Part shown: one piece after another, positions 29,149 to 37,264 of the stretch | Position numbering within the stretch: the first letter of the stretch is position 1 | Layout of the letters: each line of letters begins with the position of its first letter | Assembly (NCBI GenBank): GCA_902570715.1 | Contig: CACFZB010000005.1 | Coordinates: 1 to 37,264, forward strand | Reading direction: 5' to 3' | Length of the DNA: 37,264 nucleotides | Origin: an uncultured Pelagibacteraceae bacterium | Lineage (GTDB): Bacteria; Pseudomonadota; Alphaproteobacteria; Pelagibacterales; Pelagibacteraceae | Notes under the pieces: model-generated | The model's input: the letters and a program-made list of their open reading frames with translations, nothing else | What the model was told of the DNA's origin: nothing | Databases searched by the model: none | Position numbers and translations under genes: made by a program

Positions 29149-29619
29149 TTTTTTTTTGTTGGACATTGAAAATTTTCTATTGATCCGCCATCTTGACTCA
29201 GCTCTAACAATATACCCACAACAATTTTTTTCCCGGCATTTACAAGGAAATTGTTTATAATCTTCATCATAATTAAAACCGTAATCACAAGTAAATTCCT
29301 CACCTTTTTTAATATCTTTTATAGCAGTTACCCATACTTTAAGTCCTTTTCCTTCATAATCGCAATTATTATTACATGAGTGATTAATTAATCCAGCTGT
29401 ATTCCACGAAAAATCTCCATCTAAAGTATATCTCTTATTTAATGTGAATAAAAAAATAGGTTTTTTATTATCAAATTTATCTGACTCATCAACTTCCTTG
29501 TTTGTTATAATTTTTCCAATGTAATTAATAATTTTAGTACCTGCTTTAATGTCTTTTGTTGCATACAAACCACGGCCTCTATCATCAATTTTTGATTTTT
29601 TAATTTTATATAATTTCAT
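29128..29619 (-). CDS. SET-domain protein (putative lysine methyltransferase)
   Basis: The 163-aa protein is almost entirely a SET domain. It opens with IDDRGRGLYATKDIKAGTKI, has the SAM/active-site LINHSCNNNCDYEG near residue 78 and GEEFTCDYGFNYDED near 107. A post-SET zinc motif FPCKCREKNCCGYI lies near 125. All catalytic motifs look intact. In eukaryotes such domains methylate histones and other lysines; bacterial ones have been linked to ribosomal or DNA-binding protein targets in a few cases, and no target can be read here. It follows the deacetylase-like gene on the same strand (30-nt gap) and overlaps truA convergently. Confidence 0.87.
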   Translation of the reverse strand: MKLYKIKKSKIDDRGRGLYATKDIKAGTKIINYIGKIITNKEVDESDKFDNKKPIFLFTLNKRYTLDGDFSWNTAGLINHSCNNNCDYEGKGLKVWVTAIKDIKKGEEFTCDYGFNYDEDYKQFPCKCREKNCCGYIVRAESRWRINRKFSMSNKKKLVNNSC

Positions 29620-29649
29620 GATGGGTATTTATAATGAATTTGATTTATA

Positions 29650-30579
29650 TCAATTGAATTCTAATAATGCATCAACATGTCTCTTTGTACTATCTTTGAG
29701 AGCTTGTAGATCATATCCACCTTCAAGAATTGAGACCACCTTACCATTAGAATATTTCTTTGAGGTTTCAAGTATTCTTTTTGTTATTTCATAATAGTCA
29801 TTGGTGTTAAGTTTAAGTTGCGCAAGTGGATCTGCAGCATGTCCATCAAATCCTGCACTTATTAAGATAAATTCTGGCTTAAATTCTTTTAATCTTTTTA
29901 AAGCAAACTCAAAAGCGTTTAAATATTCTTCAGAATTTGTACCAGCAGGCAAAGGAATATTACAAATATTATTATATTTACCTTTTTCATTTTCGGAACC
30001 TGTTCCAGGATAATATGGATACTGATGTGTTGATATAAATAGTACTTTTTTATTGTTATAAAAAATATCCTGCGTACCGTTTCCATGGTGAACATCAAAA
30101 TCTATTATAGCAACTCGTTTATATTTATATTTATTAAGCAAATACTTTGCACCAATTGCAACGTTATTTAAAATACAAAATCCTGCAGCTTTATTTTGAT
30201 TACAGTGGTGACCAGGGGGACGTACACTACAAAATGCATTTTTAAACTCTTTATTTTGTACCCCATCTATTGCAGAAATAATTGATCCTGCTGCATCAAA
30301 TGTTGCTTTTTTGCTCCCAGGAGAGATTATTGTGTCACCATCAAGTGAAGAAAAACCTTTATTTGGAAAAGAATTTTTTACTAAATTGATATAATTGGCA
30401 TCATGAGTATCTAATAAAATATCATCACTAATAATTGAAGGCTTTTTCCACAAAATATTTTTATTGTTATATTTTTTAAAATTTTCAATTACAACTGAAA
30501 CTCTAGCAATTTGTTCTGGATGTCCGGGGCCAGTATCATGATCTTTGTATGTGCTAGAAGTAATCAACCCAGTTTTCAC
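29650..30579 (-). CDS. Histone deacetylase-like (AcuC/class II) amidohydrolase
   Basis: Zinc amidohydrolase of the arginase/deacetylase fold. The 309-aa protein shows the active-site SVRPPGHHCNQNKAAGFCIL near residue 120 (the double His), NNVAIGAKYLL, and the metal-site IIDFDVHHGNGTQDIFY near 160. HQYPYYPGTGSENE, ISAGFDGHAADPLAQL near 240 and ILEGGYDL follow. All expected zinc ligands (D-x-H and later D) are visible. Relatives deacetylate proteins, polyamines or other small acetylamides, so the substrate is open. The ORF overlaps dapE by 4 nt, making it part of the dapE-side operon. A SET-domain gene follows it. Confidence 0.88.
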   Translation of the reverse strand: MKTGLITSSTYKDHDTGPGHPEQIARVSVVIENFKKYNNKNILWKKPSIISDDILLDTHDANYINLVKNSFPNKGFSSLDGDTIISPGSKKATFDAAGSIISAIDGVQNKEFKNAFCSVRPPGHHCNQNKAAGFCILNNVAIGAKYLLNKYKYKRVAIIDFDVHHGNGTQDIFYNNKKVLFISTHQYPYYPGTGSENEKGKYNNICNIPLPAGTNSEEYLNAFEFALKRLKEFKPEFILISAGFDGHAADPLAQLKLNTNDYYEITKRILETSKKYSNGKVVSILEGGYDLQALKDSTKRHVDALLEFN

Positions 30580-31733
30580 TTGAAATAACTTTGTAAAATA
30601 TTTTGATAAATTTTAGTCAAATTTTTTAAATCTTTTAAAGATACAGCCTCATCAACCTTGTGCATTGTCTTTCCTACTAAACCAAATTCTAAACCTGGTG
30701 ATAATTTTCTAATAAATCTTAAATCTGAAGTTCCACCTGTAGTAGATAGTTTTGGATTAATATTAGTTATTTTTTTTATGATATTTTGAATCATAAAAGT
30801 TGTTTTATTTGCTTTTGTCAAGAAAGCTTCACCAGAAACTCTATATTCAATTTTATATTTGGATTTATTTTTTTTGCTTATCTTATTAAAAATCTTATTA
30901 AGTCTTCTTTTTATGGAAGAAGATGAATGTTTATTATTAAATCTTATATTAAAAGTTGCCTCTGCTTTTGCAGGAATGACGTTATCAGCTGTGTTGTTTA
31001 TACTTATTTTAGTCACTTCTAAGTTAGTAGCCTGGAAATCTTTTGTACCTTTATCAAACTTTATCTCTTTTATTTCTTTTAAAATTTTAATTATTGTGGT
31101 TGAAGGATTAATTGCTCTATGAGGATAAGCTACATGACCTTGTAAACCAAAAATTTCTAATTTACCAGTTAAGCTACCCCTTCTGCCAATTTTGATCATT
31201 TCACCCAACTTGTTTGGATTCGTAGGTTCACCAACCAAGCAAAAATCAATTTTCTCTCTTTCTTTTTTTAAATGATTTACTACTTTTTTTGTACCATTTA
31301 TTGCATCACCTTCTTCATCACCAGTTATTAACAAACTAATAGAACCATCAAAATTTTTATTCTTAATTAAAAACTTACTTACAGCTGAAACAAAAGACGC
31401 AATAGAGCTCTTCATGTCATTTGCACCTCTTCCGATTAAATGACCTTTTTTTATTGATGGTCTGAAAGGATTGACGGTCCAATCTTTCAAATCCCCTGGA
31501 GGAACCACATCTAAATGACCTGCATAACAAAAATTAGGTCTTTTTTTCCCTAATTTTGCATATAAGTTTTTAACAGGCTTATAATTTTTTTCTTTAAATT
31601 CTAAAATTTTTGTTTTGAAACCTAATCTTTTTAATTTTTTTTCTAAAAACCTCATTATACCAGCGTCAATTGGAGTAACTGACGGAAATTTGATTAGCTC
31701 TTTAGCTAATTGTAATTCATTTAAAGCTTTCAT
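30576..31733 (-). CDS. dapE: Succinyl-diaminopimelate desuccinylase
   Basis: M20 zinc peptidase-family enzyme that removes succinate from N-succinyl-LL-DAP in lysine and peptidoglycan precursor synthesis. The 385-aa protein has FCYAGHLDVVPPGD (about 64-77, metal His), LIGRGANDMKSSIASFVSA (about 95), ITGDEEGDAINGTKK (catalytic Glu-Glu), and CLVGEPTNPNKLGE. GTSDLRFI and GKTMHKVDEAVS lie near the end. The gene starts 2 nt after dapD, so the two successive pathway steps are coupled. The next gene (deacetylase-like) overlaps its 3' end by 4 nt. Confidence 0.95.
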   Translation of the reverse strand: MKALNELQLAKELIKFPSVTPIDAGIMRFLEKKLKRLGFKTKILEFKEKNYKPVKNLYAKLGKKRPNFCYAGHLDVVPPGDLKDWTVNPFRPSIKKGHLIGRGANDMKSSIASFVSAVSKFLIKNKNFDGSISLLITGDEEGDAINGTKKVVNHLKKEREKIDFCLVGEPTNPNKLGEMIKIGRRGSLTGKLEIFGLQGHVAYPHRAINPSTTIIKILKEIKEIKFDKGTKDFQATNLEVTKISINNTADNVIPAKAEATFNIRFNNKHSSSSIKRRLNKIFNKISKKNKSKYKIEYRVSGEAFLTKANKTTFMIQNIIKKITNINPKLSTTGGTSDLRFIRKLSPGLEFGLVGKTMHKVDEAVSLKDLKNLTKIYQNILQSYFK

Positions 31734-31735
31734 TT

Positions 31736-32563
31736 CTAATCTCTTAAAAGATCGTTTATAGATGTTTTAGATCTCGTTTTTTCATCAACCTGTTTGATTA
31801 TTACTGCACAATACAGTGATGGGGCAGATGAATTATTTTTATCAGGTAAGGAACCTGGTACAACAACTGAGTAAGGTGGAATTTTTCCATAAGTAATCTT
31901 TCCAGTTTTTCTATCAACTATTTTAGTTGATTGACCAATATACATACCCATACTTAAAACAGAACCTTCTCCAACAATTATCCCTTCAACTACTTCCGAC
32001 ATAGCTCCTAAAAAAACGTTATCCTCAATTATTGTCGGTAATGCTTGCGCTGGCTCTAAAACTCCACCAACACCTGATCCTGCAGAAATATGACAATTTT
32101 TTCCTATTTGACAGCAACTTCCAGCTCTTGCAAATGTATCTATCATTGTTCCTTCATCTATATAAGCACCAATGTTTACATAACATGGCATTAGAACAGC
32201 GTTTTTACCTACAAAAGATCCTTTTCTCACAGGTGAATTTGGCACCATTCTAAAACCAGCTTTTTCATGATCTTCTTTTGTCCATCCTGCAGTTTTACCT
32301 TTTAATAAATGAGCTTTGTCATACCAACTACTATAAGGACCATTCAAATTTTCCATTGGATAAATTCTAAAACTTAACATAATTGCTTTTTTTAAGTGTT
32401 GATGGGTTATCCATTCACCATTAATCTTCTCAGCCACTCTTGATTTGCCACTATCTAAATCATTAATTACTTGATTAATAGCATCCTTAATTTTTTGATC
32501 TGAATTTTGATTTACTTGATCTTTTTTTTCCCAAGCTTCATTAATTATATTTTCTATAGACAT
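31736..32563 (-). CDS. dapD: Tetrahydrodipicolinate N-succinyltransferase
   Basis: Adds succinyl from succinyl-CoA to tetrahydrodipicolinate in the succinylase branch of the DAP pathway. The 275-aa protein has a helical N-terminal region followed by a left-handed beta-helix of hexapeptide repeats. Segments include GKNAVLMPCYVNIGAYIDEG, DTFARAGSCCQIGKNCHISA, GSGVGGVLEP and DNVFLGAMSEVVEGIIVGEG, with GTMIDTFARAGSC diagnostic for DapD. The 3' end is 2 nt from dapE, and the upstream HAD gene ends 3 nt before its ATG. Confidence 0.97.
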   Translation of the reverse strand: MSIENIINEAWEKKDQVNQNSDQKIKDAINQVINDLDSGKSRVAEKINGEWITHQHLKKAIMLSFRIYPMENLNGPYSSWYDKAHLLKGKTAGWTKEDHEKAGFRMVPNSPVRKGSFVGKNAVLMPCYVNIGAYIDEGTMIDTFARAGSCCQIGKNCHISAGSGVGGVLEPAQALPTIIEDNVFLGAMSEVVEGIIVGEGSVLSMGMYIGQSTKIVDRKTGKITYGKIPPYSVVVPGSLPDKNNSSAPSLYCAVIIKQVDEKTRSKTSINDLLRD

Positions 32564-32566
32564 AAT

Positions 32567-33256
32567 TTATTGACTTTTTAATAACCTTATTTCTCTAAGA
32601 AATAAAGACAGATTTTCAATTTTGTGTGAAATAAAATCTTTATCAGCATCCATCTTTCCAAAATGCTCATCATTAATTAGCCAAACAGTTGTACATCCTC
32701 GCTCATGTCCAATACTGAGATTTTTAGCTATATCTTCTATATAAATCGTTTCCTTTGGGTTAATACCAAATTTTTTAACCATTAAATCAAAAGTTTCTGC
32801 CTCAGGTTTAGGCACATATCCAGCATCTTTAATATCAAATACCTTACCTCTTCCGAATAAATCGTAAACTCCTAGGTGAGTTAGAATATTTGCCGCATGA
32901 TCTGCAGAACCATTAGTAAAAATAAATTTCTCCATATTCAACTCTTCAAGCTCTTTTCTCATAATCTTATCTTCTTTCATAAATGATAAATCTATATCAT
33001 GGACGTAGGATAAAAATTCATCTGGAGAAATTCCATTATGAATCATTAAACCTCGTAGTGAGGTATTATACTTATAAAAGTAGTTTGTTTGAAGTTCTTT
33101 TGCTTTGACTTCATTAATCTTTAGTCTGTCAGATATAAATTTTGTCATTCTTTTAGAAACTTGACCAAACACTTTTTCTAATGAGTAGTTATTATGTTTG
33201 CCATAACAAACACCATCAAGATCTAGTAAAAGATATTTTTTTTCTTTTAAGTTCAT
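32567..33256 (-). CDS. HAD-superfamily phosphatase (pyrimidine 5'-nucleotidase-like)
   Basis: Haloacid dehalogenase-fold hydrolase of 229 aa. Motif I is LLLDLDGVCYG, with the nucleophile and general-acid Asp two residues apart. Motif II is FIFTNGSADHA (Thr/Asn-Gly). The motif III Lys lies in GYVPKPEAETFDLM. Motif IV is TIYIEDIAKNL, followed by GHERGCTTVWLIND. The helical cap between motifs I and II resembles the Sdt1/pyrimidine-5'-nucleotidase group, which has been annotated at this locus in alphaproteobacteria. It overlaps argB by 4 nt and precedes dapD by 3 nt, so it belongs to the same operon. The actual substrate cannot be told from sequence. Confidence 0.85.
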   Translation of the reverse strand: MNLKEKKYLLLDLDGVCYGKHNNYSLEKVFGQVSKRMTKFISDRLKINEVKAKELQTNYFYKYNTSLRGLMIHNGISPDEFLSYVHDIDLSFMKEDKIMRKELEELNMEKFIFTNGSADHAANILTHLGVYDLFGRGKVFDIKDAGYVPKPEAETFDLMVKKFGINPKETIYIEDIAKNLSIGHERGCTTVWLINDEHFGKMDADKDFISHKIENLSLFLREIRLLKSQ

Positions 33257-34098
33257 TTTCTTATTAATGTACCTGAGCCTTTATCAGAGAATAATTCAAA
33301 TAATATAGAGTGTTTTGGTCTAGCATCAATTATTCCCACCGCATTAACTCCATTATTAATAGCATCTAAACAGGTATTTATCTTTGGTATCATACCTCCG
33401 GTAATAGTTTCATTTTTAATCATTTCTAAAATTTCGAACGAAGAAATTTCTTCTATTAATTTTTTATCTTTGTCTAAAACACCTTCTACATTAGTCATTA
33501 AAAGCAATCTTCTAGATTTTAAAGATTTTGCAATTGCACCTGCAGCTGTATCCCCATTTATGTTATAAGTTTGATTATTTTGTAAGCCCAAGGGAGAAAT
33601 AATTGGTATTTTATTTTCTTTTATTATATCAATTAAAATATTATTATTTACATTACTTGGTATACCTACAAATCCCAGTTCTTTTGATTCAGGCACGACC
33701 TCAATAATATTATTTTTTTTTGTATGTATAGAAATAGCTTTTGATCCAATTTTTTTTAAAGATTTAACAATATCATCATTAAAATCAATAAGAACATTCT
33801 CAACTATGTTTATAATTTTTTCATCAGTTACTCTTAACCCTCTTATAAATTTTGACTCAATATTAGATTTTTCTAGTTCTTTTTTAATTCTAGGTCCACC
33901 ACCGTGAACTATTATTATAGAAAGTCCTAATTTGTTCAAAATACTGATATCTAAAATAAAATTATCAAATATATTTCTATCTATAAAAACATTTCCACCA
34001 TATTTAATGACTATTAGATCATTTTTATATTTTTCTATGTATTTTGAGACTTCCTCAACAGGAGGTCCATTTATGGGCAATATCTTTTTTAAATCCAT
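33253..34098 (-). CDS. argB: Acetylglutamate kinase
   Basis: Phosphorylates N-acetylglutamate in arginine synthesis; amino-acid kinase fold. The 281-aa protein carries LIVIKYGGNVFID (about 29, phosphate-binding Lys), IIIVHGGGPRIKKELEK (about 60, Gly-rich loop), and SKFIRGLRVTD. NINGDTAAGAIAKSLKSRRL lies near 180 and TGGMIPKINTCLDAINNGV near 235. The N-terminal helix (about 20 residues before the kinase core) is of the kind that forms the hexamer interface in arginine-inhibited enzymes, so feedback by arginine is plausible. It overlaps the HAD gene by 4 nt and lies 26 nt after yidC. The EngB/YsxC GTPase often found between yidC and argB in relatives is absent. Confidence 0.95.
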   Translation of the reverse strand: MDLKKILPINGPPVEEVSKYIEKYKNDLIVIKYGGNVFIDRNIFDNFILDISILNKLGLSIIIVHGGGPRIKKELEKSNIESKFIRGLRVTDEKIINIVENVLIDFNDDIVKSLKKIGSKAISIHTKKNNIIEVVPESKELGFVGIPSNVNNNILIDIIKENKIPIISPLGLQNNQTYNINGDTAAGAIAKSLKSRRLLLMTNVEGVLDKDKKLIEEISSFEILEMIKNETITGGMIPKINTCLDAINNGVNAVGIIDARPKHSILFELFSDKGSGTLIRK

Positions 34099-34124
34099 TA
34101 ATTGTTTTTTGATAATTTAAATTT

Positions 34125-35807
34125 TTAAGTAGTAGTTTTAACTGTTGTTCTTCTCATAATAAATACTTGTTGTGCCATAGTTAAAATATTATTTACTGTC
34201 CAGTAAATCACTAAGCCACTTGGAAAAGGCGCAAGTATAACAGTTAAAAAGAGTGGAAAGAATGCAAAAATCTTCGCTTGCATAGGATCAGTAGGTGCGG
34301 GATTAAGTTTTTGTTGTATCCACATTGAAACTCCCATTGCTACAGGCCAAGCGCCTATAATTAAAAATGATGGGACATCATAAGGTAATAAACCGAACAA
34401 GTTAAATAAACTTGTTGGATCACGTTCACTTAGATCGTGTATCCAGCCGTAAAATGGCATTTGTCTCATTTCAATTGTTACAAACAAAACTTTATATAAT
34501 GCAAAGAAAACTGGAATTTGAACAAGTATTGGCAAACACCCAGACATTGGATTTACTTTTTCTTTTTTATAAAGTGCCATCATTTCTTGCTGCAATTTCA
34601 TTTTGTCGTTTTTATGTAGTTCTTTAAGTCTTACCATTTCTGGTTGGAGAGCTTTCATTTTTGCCATGCTTCTAAAAGAAAAATTTGCCAATGGGAAAAA
34701 AGCTAGTCTAATACAAATTGTAATCGCAATAATTGCTAAACCATAATTTCCTAAAAGCTTAAAAAAATAATCAATTCCAAAAAAAAGTGGCTTTGTAATA
34801 AAGTACAAGAAGCCCCAATCAATAACTAAATCAAATTTATCAATATTTAGTTTTTTTGCATATCCGTCAATAACATCAACTCTTTTTGCTGCAACAATAA
34901 TTTGTAACTCTTCTTCAATCGAACTATTTTTATTTAATGTTATTGGATCAGTTGTAATAAAATTTGCTCTAAATTTTTTTTTGTAATCAAAAGTTGTTTT
35001 AAACTCTTTATTTTGAGGAGGAATTAATGATGTAATCCAATATTTATCACCAATACCTAACCATCCTTTTTGTGCTGTCCTTGTAAATTTTTTTTCTTGT
35101 ATATCATCATAATCTTCTTCTATTAATTCCTCATCTAAAGAGGAAACAAACCCTTCATGATTTATATAAAAATCAGTCATATCCTCAGGAATTTTATTTC
35201 TTATTATTTGTCCATAAGAGTAAAAATCATATCTTTTATTTGTTTCGTTAATAATTCTTTGTTTGATTGTGAATAAATATTTATCGTCTATAGATATTTC
35301 TTTTTCATATGTAATCCCTTGTTCATTTTTCCAAGATAATTTTACAGGAGTTTCATAAGTTAATTTATCATTACCAGCTATTGACCAGACTGTATCAGAA
35401 TTAGGAATATCAATATTTTTATCAGTTGTAACAAAACCACTTTCAACTAAATACCCATTATCGATATTTCTTGGACCTAATAAGGTTACTTTTTTTTCAT
35501 CATTCAAATTAACTTTATAATTTTTAAAAGTTAAATCATCTATTGATGCACCTTTTAAAGATATTGATCCAACTATGTTATCATTTTCAAATTTTATTCT
35601 TTTACTTTGGTTGAGCGCTTCATCTCTTGATAAAGTTACCAAAGTTTCTTTTTGTTCTACACTTGGCGTATCAGTATTTTGTTCAACTTTAACCTTTTCA
35701 TTTAAATCCTGATTGATTGGTGGCTGTTCAGGAATCATAAATAGTGACCACAAGATAATTATTGCAGATGATAATGTTATAGCTGCGATGACATTCTTAG
35801 TATCCAT
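34125..35807 (-). CDS. yidC: Membrane protein insertase YidC
   Basis: Inserts and folds inner-membrane proteins, alone or with SecYEG. The 560-aa protein has the Gram-negative layout. An N-terminal membrane helix (about 5-24) precedes a large periplasmic domain (about 50-340). The conserved C-terminal core has about five helices, beginning near YFITKPLFFGIDYFFKLLGN. Core signatures FFPLANFSFRSMAKMKALQP, ALYKKEKVNPMSGCLPILVQ, PVFFALYKVL and GLVIYWTVNNILTMAQQ are all present. The tail is short and basic. Its ATG overlaps the yidD stop by one base (TAATG). Confidence 0.97.
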   Translation of the reverse strand: MDTKNVIAAITLSSAIIILWSLFMIPEQPPINQDLNEKVKVEQNTDTPSVEQKETLVTLSRDEALNQSKRIKFENDNIVGSISLKGASIDDLTFKNYKVNLNDEKKVTLLGPRNIDNGYLVESGFVTTDKNIDIPNSDTVWSIAGNDKLTYETPVKLSWKNEQGITYEKEISIDDKYLFTIKQRIINETNKRYDFYSYGQIIRNKIPEDMTDFYINHEGFVSSLDEELIEEDYDDIQEKKFTRTAQKGWLGIGDKYWITSLIPPQNKEFKTTFDYKKKFRANFITTDPITLNKNSSIEEELQIIVAAKRVDVIDGYAKKLNIDKFDLVIDWGFLYFITKPLFFGIDYFFKLLGNYGLAIIAITICIRLAFFPLANFSFRSMAKMKALQPEMVRLKELHKNDKMKLQQEMMALYKKEKVNPMSGCLPILVQIPVFFALYKVLFVTIEMRQMPFYGWIHDLSERDPTSLFNLFGLLPYDVPSFLIIGAWPVAMGVSMWIQQKLNPAPTDPMQAKIFAFFPLFLTVILAPFPSGLVIYWTVNNILTMAQQVFIMRRTTVKTTT

Positions 35808-36058
35808 TATTTTTTAGCCTTAATTTTTTTGTTAACTGGATCAAAACCTTCTCCACCACCTAAAAATTTAATTGGATGACAAGATAAAATTCTTTTTAGA
35901 CCTTTAATTGAACCTTTAAAAAATCCATAAGTTTTTAAAGACTCAATTGCATACTCAGAACAAGTTGGTAAGTATCTACAGGAGTGACCTAATAACGGGC
36001 TTATTAAAAATTTATATCCACTTATTATCTTGATTAATATTAATGTAAAAATGTTCAT
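35807..36058 (-). CDS. yidD: Membrane protein insertion efficiency factor YidD
   Basis: Small membrane-associated protein that assists YidC. The 83-aa sequence has an amphipathic/hydrophobic N-terminus (LILIKIISGYKFLISPLLG), the signature HSCRYLPTCSEYAIESLKTYG with its Cys pair, and RILSCHPIKFLGGGEGFDPV. It sits between rnpA and yidC with one-base TAATG overlaps on both sides, a fully coupled arrangement. Confidence 0.95.
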   Translation of the reverse strand: MNIFTLILIKIISGYKFLISPLLGHSCRYLPTCSEYAIESLKTYGFFKGSIKGLKRILSCHPIKFLGGGEGFDPVNKKIKAKK

Positions 36059-36399
36059 TACCTAATTTTTTTAATTTCCTGAAATAAAGTTTCTTTTATA
36101 TTTGTATAATTATTATTTAGCATAGTTGGTTTAGCAATAACAAGATATGAATATTCAAATTTTATTGATATCTCTTTTACTGCATGGTCAAAAATTTGTC
36201 GTAAACGCCTTTTAATTTTATTTCTCTTTACAGCATTACCAATTTTTTTTTTTGTCACAAATGAAATATTAAGCTTATTTTTATTATCATTATCTAAATT
36301 ACCATAGTAAATTGTTACGTATTTATTTGAGTTTTTTTTCTTCTTTAATAATTTTTTAAAATCTTCATTTCTAGAAAGAGCAACTATTTTGCTTTTCAT
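36058..36399 (-). CDS. rnpA: Ribonuclease P protein component
   Basis: Protein cofactor of RNase P, which trims the 5' leader of tRNAs. The 113-aa basic protein shows LSRNEDFKKLLKKKKNSN at the start. The core RNA-binding motif KKKIGNAVKRNKIKRRLRQIF matches the family R-N-x-x-K-R-x-x-R consensus. YSYLVIAKPTMLNN follows. It lies 10 nt after rpmH and overlaps the yidD start by one base. Confidence 0.95.
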   Translation of the reverse strand: MKSKIVALSRNEDFKKLLKKKKNSNKYVTIYYGNLDNDNKNKLNISFVTKKKIGNAVKRNKIKRRLRQIFDHAVKEISIKFEYSYLVIAKPTMLNNNYTNIKETLFQEIKKIR

Positions 36400-36409
36400 A
36401 AACTAAAGT

Positions 36410-36565
36410 TTATTTTTTTTTCACTTTTGAGGATACAGTTAAATTTTTTCTTCCTCTTGCTCTTCTTCTTTTAAGAAGTTTTCTTCCCCCTTTAGATTTC
36501 ATTTTCGATCTAAAGCCGTGCTTTTTTAATCTTTTTCGTTTTTTTGGCTGAAAGGTTCTTTTCAT
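36410..36565 (-). CDS. rpmH: 50S ribosomal protein L34 (too short for the track)
   Basis: Read directly from the minus strand: ATG at 36565, stop TAA at 36412-36410, 51 aa. The sequence [20 protein letters not shown] then [18 protein letters not shown] is unmistakable L34. Most L34 proteins end within a few residues of that point (44-47 aa); this one continues with TVSSKVKKK. It leads the rpmH-rnpA-yidD-yidC operon, with 10 nt to rnpA. The plus-strand AT-rich gap to the next gene (98 bp) must hold its promoter. Confidence 0.97.
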   Translation of the reverse strand: MKRTFQPKKRKRLKKHGFRSKMKSKGGRKLLKRRRARGRKNLTVSSKVKKK

Positions 36566-36604
36566 ATAGTTAGTTAATTAGTTATTAGTTAAAAAATTCG
36601 CCTC

Positions 36605-36610
36605 TTTATA
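36605..36610 (-). promoter_or_regulatory. Possible -10 element for rpmH-rnpA-yidD-yidC
   Basis: On the minus strand TACTATAAAG gives a TATAAA hexamer about 40 nt before the rpmH ATG, in the 98-bp divergent gap. The distance suits a short leader. There is no strong -35. Confidence 0.3.
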
Positions 36611-36644
36611 GTAATTAAATATATAAATAGCAAATAGAAGATTT

Positions 36645-36650
36645 TATAAT
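36645..36650 (+). promoter_or_regulatory. Possible -10 element for the TVP38-like gene
   Basis: TATAAT lies 13 nt before the ATG at 36664 in the same divergent gap. Spacing is similar to several other start sites in this window, but no -35 is recognisable. Confidence 0.25.
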
Positions 36651-36663
36651 TACGTTAATTCTT

Positions 36664-37264
36664 ATGGAAAAAACAAATAAAATTAAATTATTTATTGGTT
36701 TATTTTACGTCGCGATATTGTTTTTGTTTCTGTATATATTATTTTCAAAATTTTCTTTAAGTGAAATTACAAGTTATGAATTTATTAAAAATAATAGAAA
36801 TTACCTTAATGAATTAAAAAATAATAATTTGTTTTATTTATCTTTCATTTTTTTAATTTTTTCTGCAATTTGGGTTTTTATGGCTGGATTTCTTAGTCCG
36901 CTGGCTTTATTTTCAGGTTTTATTTTTGGAAAATGGCTAGGAACATTATTGATTGTTTTTGGAACAGCGATTGGGGCTACTATTTTATATATTTTAGCAA
37001 ATTATTTTTTTAAAGATATAGTTAAAGCCAAGTTTCTTGATAGGTTTGAAAATTTAGAATTAAAATTTAAAAAATCAGAATTTTTTTACTTACTTTTGTA
37101 CAGATTTATTGGTGGAATACCATTTGCAATTTCAAATATAATACCATGTATGTTTAATGTAAGACCTTATAATTTCTTTTATGCTACTCTTATAGGTATA
37201 TTGCCTCAAATATTCATTATTGTTTCAATAGGTGATGGTTTAGAAAATTTAATAGAACAAAATG
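36664..37264 (+). CDS. TVP38/TMEM64 (DedA-like, VTT domain) membrane protein, partial
   Basis: Reading frame open from ATG 36664 to the right edge (200 codons, no stop), so it is not in the track. It has an N-terminal membrane helix (LFIGLFYVAILFLFLYILF) and several further helices. The VTT-domain features are FLSPLALFSGFIFGKWLGTL followed by a glycine-rich FGTAIGATILYILANYFF, then the conserved FYLLLYRFIGGIPFAISNII. Family members are integral membrane proteins thought to act in lipid scrambling or transport and membrane homeostasis; the substrate here is unknown. It is divergent from rpmH. The C-terminus lies outside the window. Confidence 0.82.
   Translation, partial: MEKTNKIKLFIGLFYVAILFLFLYILFSKFSLSEITSYEFIKNNRNYLNELKNNNLFYLSFIFLIFSAIWVFMAGFLSPLALFSGFIFGKWLGTLLIVFGTAIGATILYILANYFFKDIVKAKFLDRFENLELKFKKSEFFYLLLYRFIGGIPFAISNIIPCMFNVRPYNFFYATLIGILPQIFIIVSIGDGLENLIEQN

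Overview
The window looks like a piece of a SAR11-clade (Candidatus Pelagibacter-like) alphaproteobacterial genome. The DNA is very AT-rich, with many A/T homopolymers and Lys/Ile/Asn-rich proteins. Gene spacing is minimal: many neighbours overlap by 1-26 nt and no intergenic gap exceeds about 120 bp once the tRNA is counted. The gene neighbourhoods are alphaproteobacterial: bolA next to dnaJ-like-cobS-cobT, a RegB-type kinase, and rpmH-rnpA-yidD-yidC running into argB-dapD-dapE. The genus assignment is inference; gene content and order are read directly.

Layout. 1-229 is the start of an alpha/beta hydrolase gene running off the left edge (minus). 272-9837 is a plus-strand block: a GT4 glycosyltransferase abutting the translation operon thrS-infC-rpmI-rplT-pheS-pheT-lepA. 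9881-16200 is a glycan/cell-surface island. Its plus side holds a GT2, an FkbM-like methyltransferase and a frameshifted GT17. Its minus side holds GT61-rmlB-rmlA, converging on the GT17. A radical SAM protein is divergent from the GT61. The island ends at tRNA-Ser(GGA), followed by gyrB and a RegB/PrrB-like redox histidine kinase.

19784-23365 holds the minus-strand dnaJ-like-cobS-cobT operon with a divergent bolA. aroK-aroB (minus) sit beside a small membrane protein missed by the ORF track and a large secreted protein of unknown function (plus). def-fmt-truA (plus) converge on a long minus-strand run: SET-domain protein, histone-deacetylase-like hydrolase, dapE, dapD, HAD phosphatase, argB, yidC, yidD, rnpA, rpmH. 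This run combines lysine and arginine biosynthesis with membrane-protein insertion and RNase P. A TVP38/DedA-like membrane protein runs off the right edge.

Most of the window is housekeeping. The points most worth a second look are: (i) the GT17 gene, split into two frames right at an A10 tract where slippage would restore the full ORF; (ii) a cobS/cobT pair with no cobN nearby, in a bolA/dnaJ context; (iii) adjacent SET-domain and deacetylase-like genes; (iv) a radical SAM protein beside the sugar genes; (v) a compact GyrB; and (vi) the unannotated 59-aa membrane ORF overlapping a secreted orphan. No CRISPR array, insertion sequence or phage gene was seen.
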